Source: Sulfitobacter undariae (GTDB taxonomy: Bacteria; Pseudomonadota; Alphaproteobacteria; Rhodobacterales; Rhodobacteraceae). From it: a DNA stretch of 64,000 bases. Location: contig NZ_JACIEI010000003.1 in NCBI RefSeq assembly GCF_014196805.1, positions 186,001 through 250,000 of the forward strand. Direction: 5' to 3'. Made by a program: the position numbers and the translations under genes. Shown here one piece after another: positions 1 through 10,597 of the stretch (position 1 is the stretch's first letter; each line of letters opens with the position of its first letter). The notes beneath the pieces are model-generated. The model was not told the DNA's origin, made no database searches, and saw only the letters and a list, made by a program, of their open reading frames with translations.

Positions 1-732
<732 letters not shown>

Positions 733-736
<4 letters not shown>

Positions 737-1158
737 GCGATAAAAACCCCTTTGAAGCGATGATGAAGCAAGCGCAGGAAATGGCTAAGTCCTTTCCTGC
801 GATGGATGCTTTTTCGCCCAAGGGTTTTGAAGCCATGATGGGGCTGATGCCCAAAGACATGATGGAAGCGTTTTTTGGTAATGCGCACAATCCAGACGGA
901 TTGGATGCCAAGACGCGGCTTTTGCTGACGCTTGCTGGTTTGACCATGCAGGGCGCACAGAATGAAACTGCCGTGCGGCAGACCGTGCGCCACGCTGTCG
1001 AAGCAGGGGCACATAAACAACAGATCATCGAGACCATTGGTCAGATGTCTGTATTTGCCGGTATTCCCGCAATGCAGCGGGCAATGTCACTGGCGCAAGA
1101 AGTTTTGGACGAAGACAAGGCCAGCACGTCGGCCAAGAAACCGGAAGGTGACGCATGA
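733..1158 (+). CDS. Carboxymuconolactone decarboxylase-like protein, second of two in the nuo operon
   Basis: Predicted 141-residue paralogue of the preceding protein. The N-terminal 45 residues are rich in Met, Phe and Lys ([16 protein letters not shown]), followed by the CMD helical core at about residues 55-125 ([16 protein letters not shown], then [15 protein letters not shown]). There is no CxxC motif. It overlaps its neighbours on both sides by ATGA, including nuoJ, so it sits inside the respiratory operon. The N-terminal extension differs from the first copy, suggesting the two may form a heteromer. Its biochemical activity cannot be read from the sequence. Confidence 0.83.
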
Positions 1159-1757
1159 GCGTTTTTGCATTTTATCTATTTGCCATCAGTGTGATCGCGG
1201 GTGGATTATTCACTGTCATCAGCCGCAACCCCGTGCACTCGGTCTTGTGGTTGATCCTGTCATTCTTGTCGGCGGCGGGGCTGTTTGTTCTGCTGGGCGC
1301 TGAATTTGTCGCGATGTTGCTGATCATTGTTTATGTCGGCGCGGTGGCGGTTCTGTTCCTCTTCGTGGTGATGATGCTGGACATCGACTTTGCCGAGTTA
1401 AAAGCAGAGATGGCACGCTATATGCCGTTAGCGCTGCTGATCGGGTTGGTGGTTTTGATGCAATTCGTGATGGCCTTTGGCGCATGGGATGCGAATGAAG
1501 CGGCCGAAGGGCTGCGCCAGCAAGTCACCGATGCCAGTGTGACCAACACTGCGGCGCTGGGTCTGATGCTTTATGATGAATACTTCCTGTTGTTCCAACT
1601 GTCGGGTTTGATCCTGCTGGTTGCGATGATTGGCGCAATTGTCCTGACGCTGCGCCATCGCGGAGATATTAAACGCCAAGACGTGGTTGCGCAGATGATG
1701 CGTGATCCGGCCAAAGCGATGAACCTGCACGATGTAAAGCCGGGGCAGGGCTTGTGA
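1155..1757 (+). CDS. nuoJ: NADH-quinone oxidoreductase subunit J
   Basis: Membrane subunit of complex I, 200 residues, with five predicted helices. The third-helix signature around residues 55-75 ([22 protein letters not shown]) includes the pi-bulge region linking the quinone chamber to the proton channels. The start overlaps the previous stop by ATGA. The C-terminal 30 residues are a hydrophilic tail ([19 protein letters not shown]). The stop overlaps a GTG that opens a short extra reading frame before nuoK. Confidence 0.97.
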   Translation: MSVFAFYLFAISVIAGGLFTVISRNPVHSVLWLILSFLSAAGLFVLLGAEFVAMLLIIVYVGAVAVLFLFVVMMLDIDFAELKAEMARYMPLALLIGLVVLMQFVMAFGAWDANEAAEGLRQQVTDASVTNTAALGLMLYDEYFLLFQLSGLILLVAMIGAIVLTLRHRGDIKRQDVVAQMMRDPAKAMNLHDVKPGQGL

Positions 1758-1858
1758 TACGACGGGCCACATCGGCTTTGATAACGACAATGTTTGTGGC
1801 GGTGACGATTACCACGGTCACATCAGGCGGGTATTCACCCGTTAGAATTATACACTGA
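1754..1858 (+). CDS. Small 34-codon reading frame between nuoJ and nuoK
   Basis: A GTG codon overlapping the nuoJ stop (GTGA) opens an in-frame 34-codon reading frame that ends 8 bases before nuoK. The product would start [17 protein letters not shown], then a Thr/Val-rich hydrophobic stretch and [10 protein letters not shown], which looks like a signal anchor or single transmembrane helix with a positive N-terminus. The nuoK ribosome site (GAGGGACG, 1857-1864) begins within the stop region, so translation would run through into nuoK. I do not recognise a family. It could be a real small subunit or assembly factor, or only a coupling leader; the precise spacing favours translation. Confidence 0.5.
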   Translation: MIRRATSALITTMFVAVTITTVTSGGYSPVRIIH

Positions 1859-1866
1859 GGGACGAC

Positions 1867-2172
1867 ATGATCGGACTTGAACATTACCTGACGGTTGCAG
1901 CCACGCTGTTTGTCATTGGCATCTTTGGCCTCTTTCTGAATAGAAAGAACGTGATCATCCTATTGATGAGCATTGAATTGATGCTGCTTGCGGTGAACAT
2001 CAATCTGGTCGCCTTCTCCAGTTACCTTGGCGATATGGTGGGGCAGGTGTTCACGCTGTTTGTCCTCACGGTTGCTGCTGCAGAAGCGGCGATTGGTCTG
2101 GCCATTCTGGTTTGTTTCTTCCGTACCCGCGGCACTATCGCCGTGGAAGACGTCAACGTGATGAAGGGCTAG
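1867..2172 (+). CDS. nuoK: NADH-quinone oxidoreductase subunit K
   Basis: Small membrane subunit of complex I, 101 residues and three helices, the usual length. The two conserved membrane glutamates needed for proton translocation are visible in [10 protein letters not shown] (helix 2) and [10 protein letters not shown] (helix 3). A strong GAGGG Shine-Dalgarno lies 4-8 bases before the ATG. nuoL begins four bases after its stop. Identity is certain. Confidence 0.98.
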   Translation: MIGLEHYLTVAATLFVIGIFGLFLNRKNVIILLMSIELMLLAVNINLVAFSSYLGDMVGQVFTLFVLTVAAAEAAIGLAILVCFFRTRGTIAVEDVNVMKG

Positions 2173-2176
2173 GAAC

Positions 2177-4273
2177 ATGGAAATCACACTCCTTTTTGCT
2201 CCGCTGATCTGCTCGCTCATTTGCGGATTTGGCTGGAAGTTCATCGGTGAATCAGCTGCATGCTGGATCGCCACGGGTGGGTTGTTCCTCTCGGCATTTC
2301 TTAGCTGGATTGTTTTCTTGTCGTTTGACGGCACAACGGAATCTATCCAAATCTTGCGCTTTATTGAATCCGGCTCACTAAGCACGGATTGGGCCATTCG
2401 CTTGGACCGCCTGACAACGATCATGTTGATCGTGATCACCACGGTTTCCAGCCTCGTGCACCTCTATTCCTTTGGCTACATGGCGCATGACGATCACTTT
2501 GCTGAGGGCGTCAGCTATAAGCCACGCTTCTTTGCCTATCTGTCGTTCTTTACTTTTGCGATGTTGATGCTGGTGACCTCTGACAACCTTGTTCAGATGT
2601 TCTTTGGCTGGGAAGGGGTGGGCGTTGCCTCCTACCTTCTGATTGGTTTCTACTACAAAAAGCCATCGGCCAATGCCGCCGCGATGAAAGCCTTTGTTGT
2701 GAACCGTGTAGGTGACTTTGGTTTCCTGCTGGGCATACTTGCCTTGTTCCTGCTCACGGATAGCATCAAATTCGACGATATTTTTACCGCTGTTCCGCAA
2801 TTGGCGGAAACAAGCATCAGCTTCCTATGGACCGAATGGAACGCTGCTAATTTGATTGCCTTCCTGCTGTTTGTGGGTGCGATGGGTAAATCGGCGCAAT
2901 TGTTCCTGCACACATGGTTGCCTGACGCTATGGAAGGCCCGACACCTGTGTCCGCGCTGATCCATGCCGCGACAATGGTTACCGCCGGTGTCTTCTTGAT
3001 GTCGCGCATGTCACCTTTGATGGAATTTGCACCTGAAACAATGATGTTCGTGACAGCAGTTGGTGCAACCACGGCCTTTGTTGCCGCAACCATTGGTTTG
3101 GTACAGACCGACATCAAACGCGTTATCGCTTATTCAACCATGTCCCAACTGGGCTATATGTTTGTAGCTGTAGGCGTCGGCATGTATTCGGCCGCGATGT
3201 TCCACCTGCTGACACATGCGTTTTTCAAAGCGATGTTGTTCCTTGGTGCGGGCTCGGTCATTCATGCGATGCATCATGAGCAGAATATGAACAACTATGG
3301 TGGATTGCGTAAAAAGATCCCATTGACCTTCTATGCCATGATGATCGGCACATTGGCGATCACGGGTGTTGGTATTCCGCTCACCTATTTCGGCTTCGCT
3401 GGCTTCTTGTCCAAAGATGCGATCATCGAGAGCGCGTGGGGCGGGGGATCAATGTATGGTTTCTGGATGCTGGTAATTGCTGCGGCGATGACTTCATTCT
3501 ACTCATGGCGCCTGATGTTCCTGACCTTCTACGGTGAGGCGCGCGGCGACAAGCACACACATGAGCACGCACATGAAAGCCCGATGGTTATGTTGATCCC
3601 GCTGGGTGTACTGGCAATCGGCGCGATCTTCTCGGGTATGGTGTTCTACAAAAGCTTCTTTGGGTCTGCCGAATATGTCGGCAAATTCTACGGCATTCCA
3701 ACCGCCGAGATGGCGGCAGATGGCGAAGCCCATGTTGAGGGTGCCGAGACGGCCCATGCGGCGACCGAAGGCGAAGCAGCAGAGGGTGGCAGCCACGGCC
3801 CAAGCTTTGCTGGCAAGCCGGGCGAGGGGGCATTGTACTTTGCGCCAGACAACACGGTACTGGAAGACGCGCATGCTGCACCCAAATGGGTCAAGCTTAG
3901 CCCGTTTATTGCAATGCTGGGCGGGTTGATCATGGCGCTGTGGTTCTACATCTGGAACCCGTCACTACCTGCGCGCTTGGCCGCGAACCAAAAACATCTG
4001 TATCAGTTCTTGTTGAATAAATGGTACTTTGACGAAATCTATAATTCCATCTTCGTACAGCCAGCCAAGGCAATTGGCCGTTTCTTGTGGAAACGTGGCG
4101 ATGGCGATGTGATTGACGGAAGCCTGAACGGGCTGGCTATGGGGATCATCCCCTTCTTTACCCGCCTCGCTGGTAAAGCACAGTCCGGCTATATCTTTAC
4201 TTACGCCTTCGCCATGGTGATCGGGATTGCGGTCCTTGTTACATGGATGACGATGACCGGAGGAGCGAACTGA
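2177..4273 (+). CDS. nuoL: NADH-quinone oxidoreductase subunit L
   Basis: Largest antiporter-like proton-pumping subunit, 698 residues against about 613 in E. coli. The core is intact: [17 protein letters not shown] carries the channel glutamate near residue 145, and [20 protein letters not shown] near residue 250 carries the conserved lysine/histidine region; the C-terminal lateral-helix part is present. The extra length comes mainly from a His-rich stretch (THEHAHE, about residues 457-465) and an Ala/Glu/His-rich hydrophilic segment at about 505-550. The stop overlaps the nuoM start (TGATG). Confidence 0.97.
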   Translation: MEITLLFAPLICSLICGFGWKFIGESAACWIATGGLFLSAFLSWIVFLSFDGTTESIQILRFIESGSLSTDWAIRLDRLTTIMLIVITTVSSLVHLYSFGYMAHDDHFAEGVSYKPRFFAYLSFFTFAMLMLVTSDNLVQMFFGWEGVGVASYLLIGFYYKKPSANAAAMKAFVVNRVGDFGFLLGILALFLLTDSIKFDDIFTAVPQLAETSISFLWTEWNAANLIAFLLFVGAMGKSAQLFLHTWLPDAMEGPTPVSALIHAATMVTAGVFLMSRMSPLMEFAPETMMFVTAVGATTAFVAATIGLVQTDIKRVIAYSTMSQLGYMFVAVGVGMYSAAMFHLLTHAFFKAMLFLGAGSVIHAMHHEQNMNNYGGLRKKIPLTFYAMMIGTLAITGVGIPLTYFGFAGFLSKDAIIESAWGGGSMYGFWMLVIAAAMTSFYSWRLMFLTFYGEARGDKHTHEHAHESPMVMLIPLGVLAIGAIFSGMVFYKSFFGSAEYVGKFYGIPTAEMAADGEAHVEGAETAHAATEGEAAEGGSHGPSFAGKPGEGALYFAPDNTVLEDAHAAPKWVKLSPFIAMLGGLIMALWFYIWNPSLPARLAANQKHLYQFLLNKWYFDEIYNSIFVQPAKAIGRFLWKRGDGDVIDGSLNGLAMGIIPFFTRLAGKAQSGYIFTYAFAMVIGIAVLVTWMTMTGGAN

Positions 4274-5835
4274 TGGAAAATAACCTTTTGTCCATCGTCA
4301 CTTTCATGCCTGCCTTTGCGGCGTTTATCCTTGCAGTGTTCCTGCGTGGTGACGACGCAGCGGCACAGCGCAATGCCAAGTGGCTGGCGATGATCACCAC
4401 CAGCGTGACATTCCTGATTTCCATCTTTGTCTATCTTGACTTTGATCCCTCCAACACCGGCTTTCAAATGGTGGATGAGGCGGAATGGCTTTTGGGCCTT
4501 AAATACCGCGTCGGGGTTGACGGGATTTCGATCCTGTTTGTGATGCTGACCACCTTCATGATGCCGCTGGTGATTGCCGCGTCATGGGATGTGAAGCTGC
4601 GCGTCAAAGAATACATGATCGCCTTCCTGTTGCTAGAAACACTGATGATCGGCGTGTTTGTCTCGCTTGATCTGATCTTGTTCTATCTGTTCTTTGAGGC
4701 CAGCCTGATCCCGATGTTCCTGATCATCGGCATTTGGGGCGGCGCAAACCGGATTTATGCCAGCTTCAAATTCTTCCTCTACACCTTCTTCGGTTCCGTG
4801 CTGATGTTGGTGGCGATGGTTGCGATGTTCGCAGACGCAGGGACCACCTGTATTGGCGGCTGTACCGTCAGCCTGCTGACGCATGACTTTGGCTCTGACA
4901 CCTTTAGCCTGATGGGCTTCCAGGTCGTCGGCGGCATGCAGACGATGATGTTCCTTGCCTTCTTTGCCAGCTTTGCGGTGAAAATGCCGATGTGGCCTGT
5001 GCACACATGGCTTCCTGATGCGCACGTTCAGGCCCCAACGGCGGGTTCTGTTGTGCTGGCTGCAATCTTGTTGAAAATGGGCGGCTACGGCTTCTTGCGC
5101 TTCTCGCTACCAATGTTCCCAATCGGGGCTGAGGTGGTTGGCCCGCTGGTTTTGTGGATGTCTGCAATCGCAATTGTCTACACCTCGCTTGTTGCGCTGG
5201 TACAAGAAGATATGAAAAAGCTGATCGCCTATTCATCGGTGGCCCACATGGGTTTTGTTACGATGGGTATCTTTTCGGTAAACCAGCAGGGTTTGGACGG
5301 GGCGATTTTCCAGATGATCAGCCACGGCTTCATCTCGGGGGCGTTGTTCCTTGCTGTTGGCGTGATTTATGACCGCATGCACACCCGTGAGATCGATGCC
5401 TATGGCGGCCTTGTGAACCGGATGCCTGTCTATGCCTTGCTGTTCATGTTGTTCACCATGGCAAACGTTGGTTTGCCGGGCACATCGGGCTTTGTTGGTG
5501 AATTCCTGACCCTGATGGGCGTCTTCCAAGTGAACACATGGGTGGCTGCGGTTGCGGCCAGTGGTGTGATCTTCTCGGCGGCCTATGCGCTGTGGCTCTA
5601 CCGCCGCGTGGTGATGGGCGATCTGATCAAAGAAAGCCTCAAGGGCATTTCCGATATGAACACCCGCGAAAAGTGGATCTTTGCGCCGCTGGTCGTGATG
5701 ACGCTGCTGCTGGGGGTTTACCCTGCACTGATACTGGATGTGATCGGACCATCGGTCACGGCACTGGTTGAGCAATATGATACGGCTACAGCCGCGGTTC
5801 AGGCCGTTGCTGACACAGCCCAAGCCCACAACTGA
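4273..5835 (+). CDS. nuoM: NADH-quinone oxidoreductase subunit M
   Basis: Second antiporter-like proton-pumping subunit of complex I, about 520 residues. Family marks include [21 protein letters not shown] (channel glutamate) and [21 protein letters not shown] place the start at 4273, where ATG overlaps the nuoL stop and GGAGGAGC lies just upstream; an in-frame ATG at 4243 would add ten very acidic residues and overlap nuoL more. nuoN follows after 10 bases. Confidence 0.97.
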   Translation: MENNLLSIVTFMPAFAAFILAVFLRGDDAAAQRNAKWLAMITTSVTFLISIFVYLDFDPSNTGFQMVDEAEWLLGLKYRVGVDGISILFVMLTTFMMPLVIAASWDVKLRVKEYMIAFLLLETLMIGVFVSLDLILFYLFFEASLIPMFLIIGIWGGANRIYASFKFFLYTFFGSVLMLVAMVAMFADAGTTCIGGCTVSLLTHDFGSDTFSLMGFQVVGGMQTMMFLAFFASFAVKMPMWPVHTWLPDAHVQAPTAGSVVLAAILLKMGGYGFLRFSLPMFPIGAEVVGPLVLWMSAIAIVYTSLVALVQEDMKKLIAYSSVAHMGFVTMGIFSVNQQGLDGAIFQMISHGFISGALFLAVGVIYDRMHTREIDAYGGLVNRMPVYALLFMLFTMANVGLPGTSGFVGEFLTLMGVFQVNTWVAAVAASGVIFSAAYALWLYRRVVMGDLIKESLKGISDMNTREKWIFAPLVVMTLLLGVYPALILDVIGPSVTALVEQYDTATAAVQAVADTAQAHN

Positions 5836-5845
5836 GGCGAGAGAC

Positions 5846-7285
5846 ATGAGTAACGATATCCAATTGATCCTGCCCGAAATTATCCTGTCGCTTTGTGCGA
5901 TTGCGGGACTTATGGCAGGGGCCTACGGGGGCAAAGACGCGATAGCTCGCCCACTTTTGTGGATCATTTCTGCGGTCATGGTCGTCTTGGCGCTTATGGT
6001 TGCAATTAGCGCTTCCTCTACGATCACGGCTTTCAACGGGATGTTCATAAATGACGGGTTTGCCCGTTTCGCCAAAGTGACGATCCTGCTTTCAGCGGCT
6101 TGCATTCTGGTGATGTCCGAAGGTTATATGAAAACTCGCGGCTTGCTGCGGTTTGAATACCCTGTGTTGGTGGCGCTGAGCGTTGTTGGCATGATGGTGA
6201 TGGTCTCCGCTGGTGATCTGATGTCGTTGTACATGGGTCTTGAGCTGCAATCCCTTGCGCTCTACGTGGTGGCATCGCTGCGCCGTGACAGCGCCAAGTC
6301 AACCGAAGCGGGTTTGAAGTATTTTGTGCTGGGCGCACTTAGCTCTGGTTTGCTGCTTTATGGGGCATCGTTGGTCTATGGCTACGCGGGCACAACACTT
6401 TTCTCTGGTATCATCACAACCGCAAAAGCTGGCCACACGTCAGTTGGCATGTTGTTCGGTATCGTTTTCTTGATCTCTGGGCTTGCGTTCAAAGTATCTG
6501 CTGTTCCGTTCCACATGTGGACACCAGACGTCTACGAAGGTTCTCCCACGCCAGTGACAGCCTTCTTTGCAACGGCCCCCAAGGTTGCGGCCATGGGCCT
6601 GTTTGCCCGTGTGATGCATGACGCCTTTGGCAATGCTGTCAGCGATTGGCAGCAGGTTGTTGCATTGCTGTCTGTGCTGTCGATGTTCCTTGGTGCGGTT
6701 GCTGCGATTGGCCAAACCAACATCAAACGTCTGATGGCCTATTCCTCGATTGCGCATATGGGCTATGCCCTGATGGGCCTTGCGGCGGGCACGACCTTGG
6801 GCGTGCAGGCGATGCTGATCTATATGGCGATCTACGTGACCATGAACGTCGGTGTGTTTGCCTTTATCCTGTTGATGGAAAAAGACGGCGCGCCGATCCT
6901 TGAGACAACGGCGCTCAAGATGTATTCTAAAACCCACCCGGGCCGTGCATTGGCCATGCTTGTGCTGTTGTTCAGCCTTGCTGGCGTGCCGCCGTTCCTG
7001 GGCTTCTTTGGTAAGCTATACGTTTTGCGGGCAGCCTATGAAGGTGGCTTGGCATGGTTGGCGGTCGCTGGCGTGGTCGCTTCGGTGATCGGTCTCTATT
7101 ACTACCTGCGGATCATCTTTTTCATGTATTTCGGCGAAAACGATACGGATGGTCTGGATCAGAACCGTGGTGGTATTCTTGGCGCCTTCTTGGTCGCCTC
7201 TGCCGTGATCATGGTTGTTGGGATCGTGAACATGTTTGGTGTCGAAGGTGCTGCGGCGCTGGCGGCGGCTACACTTGTTAACTAA
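5846..7285 (+). CDS. nuoN: NADH-quinone oxidoreductase subunit N
   Basis: Third antiporter-like subunit, 479 residues, closing the structural complex I genes. It has the expected [15 protein letters not shown] and [23 protein letters not shown] segments carrying the channel Glu and Lys/His residues. The start at 5846 follows GAGGCGAGAG; an upstream in-frame ATG at 5768 lies within nuoM and would add a non-homologous lead. birA starts 15 bases later, suggesting read-through of the operon into cofactor genes. Confidence 0.97.
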   Translation: MSNDIQLILPEIILSLCAIAGLMAGAYGGKDAIARPLLWIISAVMVVLALMVAISASSTITAFNGMFINDGFARFAKVTILLSAACILVMSEGYMKTRGLLRFEYPVLVALSVVGMMVMVSAGDLMSLYMGLELQSLALYVVASLRRDSAKSTEAGLKYFVLGALSSGLLLYGASLVYGYAGTTLFSGIITTAKAGHTSVGMLFGIVFLISGLAFKVSAVPFHMWTPDVYEGSPTPVTAFFATAPKVAAMGLFARVMHDAFGNAVSDWQQVVALLSVLSMFLGAVAAIGQTNIKRLMAYSSIAHMGYALMGLAAGTTLGVQAMLIYMAIYVTMNVGVFAFILLMEKDGAPILETTALKMYSKTHPGRALAMLVLLFSLAGVPPFLGFFGKLYVLRAAYEGGLAWLAVAGVVASVIGLYYYLRIIFFMYFGENDTDGLDQNRGGILGAFLVASAVIMVVGIVNMFGVEGAAALAAATLVN

Positions 7286-7300
7286 GCGGTTGTCTTTCTG

Positions 7301-8035
7301 ATGGCCAGTTGGCCCCACGGCTATGCGCGGCATGTCTTTGACACGCTAGACTCAACCTTGTCCGAAGCGGCCCGCATGGCACCCAGCCTTGGCGGGCCTG
7401 CTTGGCTTCTAGCGATTGAGCAGACTGCGGCACGTGGCCGGCGCGGGCGGGCGTGGAGTAATCCGCAGGGAAACTTCGCTGGGACCCTCATTATGCGCCG
7501 CACAGGAAGCCCGGCAGATGCCGCCTTGCGCAGCTTTGTTTCAAGCCTTGCTTTGCGCGAGACCTTTGTCGAAGTGACGGGGCAGGAGGCGGCCTTTGCG
7601 CTTAAGTGGCCCAATGATGTGTTATTGAACGGCGGCAAGGTTGCAGGCATTTTGCTGGAGACCATTGGCGATTGTTTGGCAATTGGCATTGGCGTTAACC
7701 TTGCGCATGCTCCCACTCCTGATCAAGTCGAACAGGGCGCAGTCATCCCTGTCAGCGTTCTGGGTGCCACAGGGGTGAGTGTTGAACCCGAAATCTTCCT
7801 CGATGCGCTGGCCGCCGCTTATGCGCGGTTGGAAGACCAATATGTTACCTACGGTTTCGCCCCGATCCGCACTGCATGGTTGTCTCACGCCGCCCGTATC
7901 GGCGAGGTGATTACAGCCCGTACCATGCGCGACGAAACAGTCGGCGTTTTTGAAGATGTCGACGAGGCCGGGAACCTCATTTTAAACACTGCCAAGGGTC
8001 GCGTTGCGATCACGGCGGCTGATGTGTATTTTTAG
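7301..8035 (+). CDS. birA: Biotin--[acetyl-CoA-carboxylase] ligase (monofunctional)
   Basis: Attaches biotin to biotin carboxyl carrier proteins through biotinyl-AMP. The 244 residues cover only the ligase and C-terminal domains; the N-terminal helix-turn-helix of E. coli BirA is absent, so it cannot be a BirA-type repressor. Motifs: ARGRRGRAWSNPQGNF (biotinyl-AMP loop) near residue 45, KWPNDVLLNGGKVAGILLE near residue 103 with the catalytic lysine, then a small C-terminal beta domain. It is probably co-transcribed with nuoN and coaX. Confidence 0.95.
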   Translation: MASWPHGYARHVFDTLDSTLSEAARMAPSLGGPAWLLAIEQTAARGRRGRAWSNPQGNFAGTLIMRRTGSPADAALRSFVSSLALRETFVEVTGQEAAFALKWPNDVLLNGGKVAGILLETIGDCLAIGIGVNLAHAPTPDQVEQGAVIPVSVLGATGVSVEPEIFLDALAAAYARLEDQYVTYGFAPIRTAWLSHAARIGEVITARTMRDETVGVFEDVDEAGNLILNTAKGRVAITAADVYF

Positions 8036-8052
8036 GGTGGAGAGACAAGCTT

Positions 8053-8829
8053 ATGCTTTTGGCCATTGATTGCGGCAATACCAATACGGTCTTCTCTATC
8101 TGGGATGGGACCGCATTTATTGCGACATGGCGCACGGCAACGGACGGTAAACGCACGGCCGACCAATATTACGTCTGGTTGAACACGCTGATGAACTTGC
8201 AAGGCATTGAGGCGGATATCACGGATGTGATTGTGTCTTCCACAGTGCCGCGCGTGGTGTGGAACCTACGTGTTCTGGCGGATCGCTATTTCAATGCGCG
8301 TCCATTGGTGGTGGGTAAACCTGAATGCGCGTTACCCATTGATGTGCGGGTAGATGTTGGCACTGCCGTGGGGCCAGACCGTCTGGTGAATACGGTTGCT
8401 GGGTTTGACCTCTATGGCGGTGATCTGATTGTCGTGGACTTTGGCACGGCGACAACGTTTGATGTAGTGGCCTCGGATGGGGCCTATGTGGGCGGTGTTA
8501 TTGCCCCCGGTGTGAACCTCAGCCTTGAGGCACTGCACAACGCGGCGGCTGCTTTGCCACACATCGATATCAGCCAACCTCAGCATGTTGTGGGCACGAA
8601 TACTGTGGCCTGTATGCAATCCGGCGTTTTTTGGGGTTATGTTGGGCTCGTCCGTGAGATATGTGCGCGGATAAAGGCGGAGCGTGGACGCGGTATGCGT
8701 GTCATCTCCACCGGCGGGCTCGCGCCGCTGTTCCAGCAGGCCGAAACCCTCTTTGACGAATATCAAGATGATCTGACGATGCACGGTCTGACCGTGATCA
8801 ACAAATATAATAAGGAATGTGCTGAATAA
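8053..8829 (+). CDS. coaX: Type III pantothenate kinase
   Basis: First step of coenzyme A synthesis: pantothenate + ATP to 4'-phosphopantothenate. 258 residues with the ASKHA-fold motifs DCGNTNTVFSIWDG at the N-terminus (phosphate 1), VGPDRLVNT near residue 105, DFGTATTFDVV near 130 (phosphate 2) and GGVIAPGVNLSLEAL near 150. GGTGGAGAGA precedes the start. Its TAA overlaps the rnj ATG (TAATG), so the two are coupled. Type III kinases are typically feedback-insensitive and need a monovalent cation. Confidence 0.96.
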   Translation: MLLAIDCGNTNTVFSIWDGTAFIATWRTATDGKRTADQYYVWLNTLMNLQGIEADITDVIVSSTVPRVVWNLRVLADRYFNARPLVVGKPECALPIDVRVDVGTAVGPDRLVNTVAGFDLYGGDLIVVDFGTATTFDVVASDGAYVGGVIAPGVNLSLEALHNAAAALPHIDISQPQHVVGTNTVACMQSGVFWGYVGLVREICARIKAERGRGMRVISTGGLAPLFQQAETLFDEYQDDLTMHGLTVINKYNKECAE

Positions 8830-10496
8830 TGAGCAGCGAAAGATTGATCTACCTTCCCCTCGGTGGGGCGGGCGAAATTGGCATGAATGCCTATGTGTAC
8901 GGCTATGGTGCACCAGAAAAAGAGCGACTGATTGTTGTGGACATCGGTGTGGCGTTTCCAGATATGGATACTTCCCCCGGTGTGGACCTGATCATTGCCG
9001 ACATTGATTGGCTGGTAAAGCGCAAGGACCGCATTGAAGCGGTGTTTGTGACCCACGCCCATGAAGACCACGTGGGCGGCATCGCCCATACCTATGACCG
9101 CCTGCAAGCGCCGATCTATGCGCGCAAATTCACGGCCAACATCACCAAACGCAAGATGTCGGAATACAACCACCCCGATGATGCTGTGCGCATCGTTGGT
9201 ACCTTCCCGCACCAAGTCGAAGCGGGTCCGTTCAAGGTGGGCTTCCAGCCGATCTCGCACTCGATCCCCGAAAGCTCGGCTTTGGTGATTGATACGCCTG
9301 TTGGCCGTATCGTGCACTCGGGTGATTTCAAAGTGGACCTGACACCGGGTGTTGGCGAGCCGTTTGATCCTGCCGCATTTGAAGCGATTGCCAAAGACGG
9401 CATCAAGGCGCTGATCTGTGACAGTACCAATGTGTTCAGCCAGCTGCCTGGCCGTTCAGAAGCGACACTGCCCGAAGCGATCACCGAATTGGTGAAAAGC
9501 GCCGAAGGCATGGTTGTAGCAACCACATTTGCGTCGAACGTGGCGCGGGTGAAAACGCTGGCGATTGCCGGCGCGGCTGCTGGTCGCTCTGTTGTGCTGC
9601 TGGGCCGTGCGATGAAACGTATGGTCGAAGCGTCGGTTGAAACTGGCGTCTTGAAAGACTTCCCGCCGACAATCAGCCCTGAACAGGCGCGTGATGTGCC
9701 GCGGGAAAACCTGTTGCTGCTGGTGACAGGGTCACAAGGCGAACGCCGTGCTGCCTCGGCGCAACTTGCACGTGGCAAATACATGGGCCTTCAGATGAAA
9801 GAGGGGGATATGTTCCTGTTTTCATCAAAGACCATTCCGGGCAATGAGCGCGGCGTAATCCGCATCATCAACCAGTTCTCGGAAATGGGTGTGGACGTTG
9901 TGGATGACAGCAGTGGCAAATACCACGTGTCGGGCCACGCCAACCGCCCAGATATCGAAACGCTGCATGATGTGTTGAAGCCGCAGGCGGTAATCCCGAT
10001 GCACGGTGAACACCGCCACCTGCGCGAGCATGTCAAAGTTGCCGAGGCCAAAGGCCTTACAGGCGTTCTGGCTGTGAATGGTATGATGATTGACCTGTCT
10101 GGCAACAAGCCAAAGGTCGCTGAGTATATCGAAACAGGCCGCACCTATATCGACGGTTCGGTTCAGATCGGCGCGATGGACGGTATTGTCCGTGACCGTA
10201 TCCGCATGGCGTTGAATGGTCACATGACCATCACCGTTTTGATGGACGAACAGGACGAGCCGCTGGGCGATCCTTGGGTCGATACCATGGGCCTGCCAGA
10301 CAATGGCATCAGCAACGCACCTTTGACCGACGTGGTTGAGCAAGACTTGAGCCAGTGGCTGGGTCGGGCAGGGGCCAAAATCCTGCGCGATGATAAAGCG
10401 CTGGACGAAGGTTTGCGCCGTGTTGCACGCCAGTCTTCGCACAACGAAATCGGCAAAAAGCCAGAAGTAACAGTGGTGGTCAGCCGTCTGAGCTGA
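8829..10496 (+). CDS. rnj: Ribonuclease J
   Basis: Metallo-beta-lactamase/beta-CASP ribonuclease with endonuclease and 5'-3' exonuclease activity, which takes part in mRNA turnover and rRNA maturation in alphaproteobacteria. 555 residues: lactamase core with the zinc motif VTHAHEDHVGG at about residues 73-83, HSIPESSA near 142 and HSGDFKVD near 160; beta-CASP domain from about 210; KYHVSGHANRPD near 365 and IPMHGEHRHL near 390 are the RNA-binding and late metal motifs; a C-terminal domain follows. The last gene of the nuo-birA-coaX run before a strong terminator. Confidence 0.95.
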   Translation: MSSERLIYLPLGGAGEIGMNAYVYGYGAPEKERLIVVDIGVAFPDMDTSPGVDLIIADIDWLVKRKDRIEAVFVTHAHEDHVGGIAHTYDRLQAPIYARKFTANITKRKMSEYNHPDDAVRIVGTFPHQVEAGPFKVGFQPISHSIPESSALVIDTPVGRIVHSGDFKVDLTPGVGEPFDPAAFEAIAKDGIKALICDSTNVFSQLPGRSEATLPEAITELVKSAEGMVVATTFASNVARVKTLAIAGAAAGRSVVLLGRAMKRMVEASVETGVLKDFPPTISPEQARDVPRENLLLLVTGSQGERRAASAQLARGKYMGLQMKEGDMFLFSSKTIPGNERGVIRIINQFSEMGVDVVDDSSGKYHVSGHANRPDIETLHDVLKPQAVIPMHGEHRHLREHVKVAEAKGLTGVLAVNGMMIDLSGNKPKVAEYIETGRTYIDGSVQIGAMDGIVRDRIRMALNGHMTITVLMDEQDEPLGDPWVDTMGLPDNGISNAPLTDVVEQDLSQWLGRAGAKILRDDKALDEGLRRVARQSSHNEIGKKPEVTVVVSRLS

Positions 10497-10522
10497 CCCA
10501 TACTACCACTTCTCTAGATACG

Positions 10523-10557
10523 AAAAGGCCCCGCAGAATTTCTGCGGGGCCTTTTTT
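10523..10557. terminator. Bidirectional rho-independent terminator between rnj and rhlE
   Basis: Perfect 11-bp stem (GGCCCCGCAGA at 10527-10537, TCTGCGGGGCC at 10541-10551) with a 3-base loop, six T on the plus side and four A on the other. It lies 30 bases after rnj and 40 bases after the rhlE stop on the opposite strand, so it can end both converging transcripts. Confidence 0.92.
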
Positions 10558-10597
10558 ATGTCTGGAATTTTTTGGCTGCTGGCCCCTCTATCGGGGA

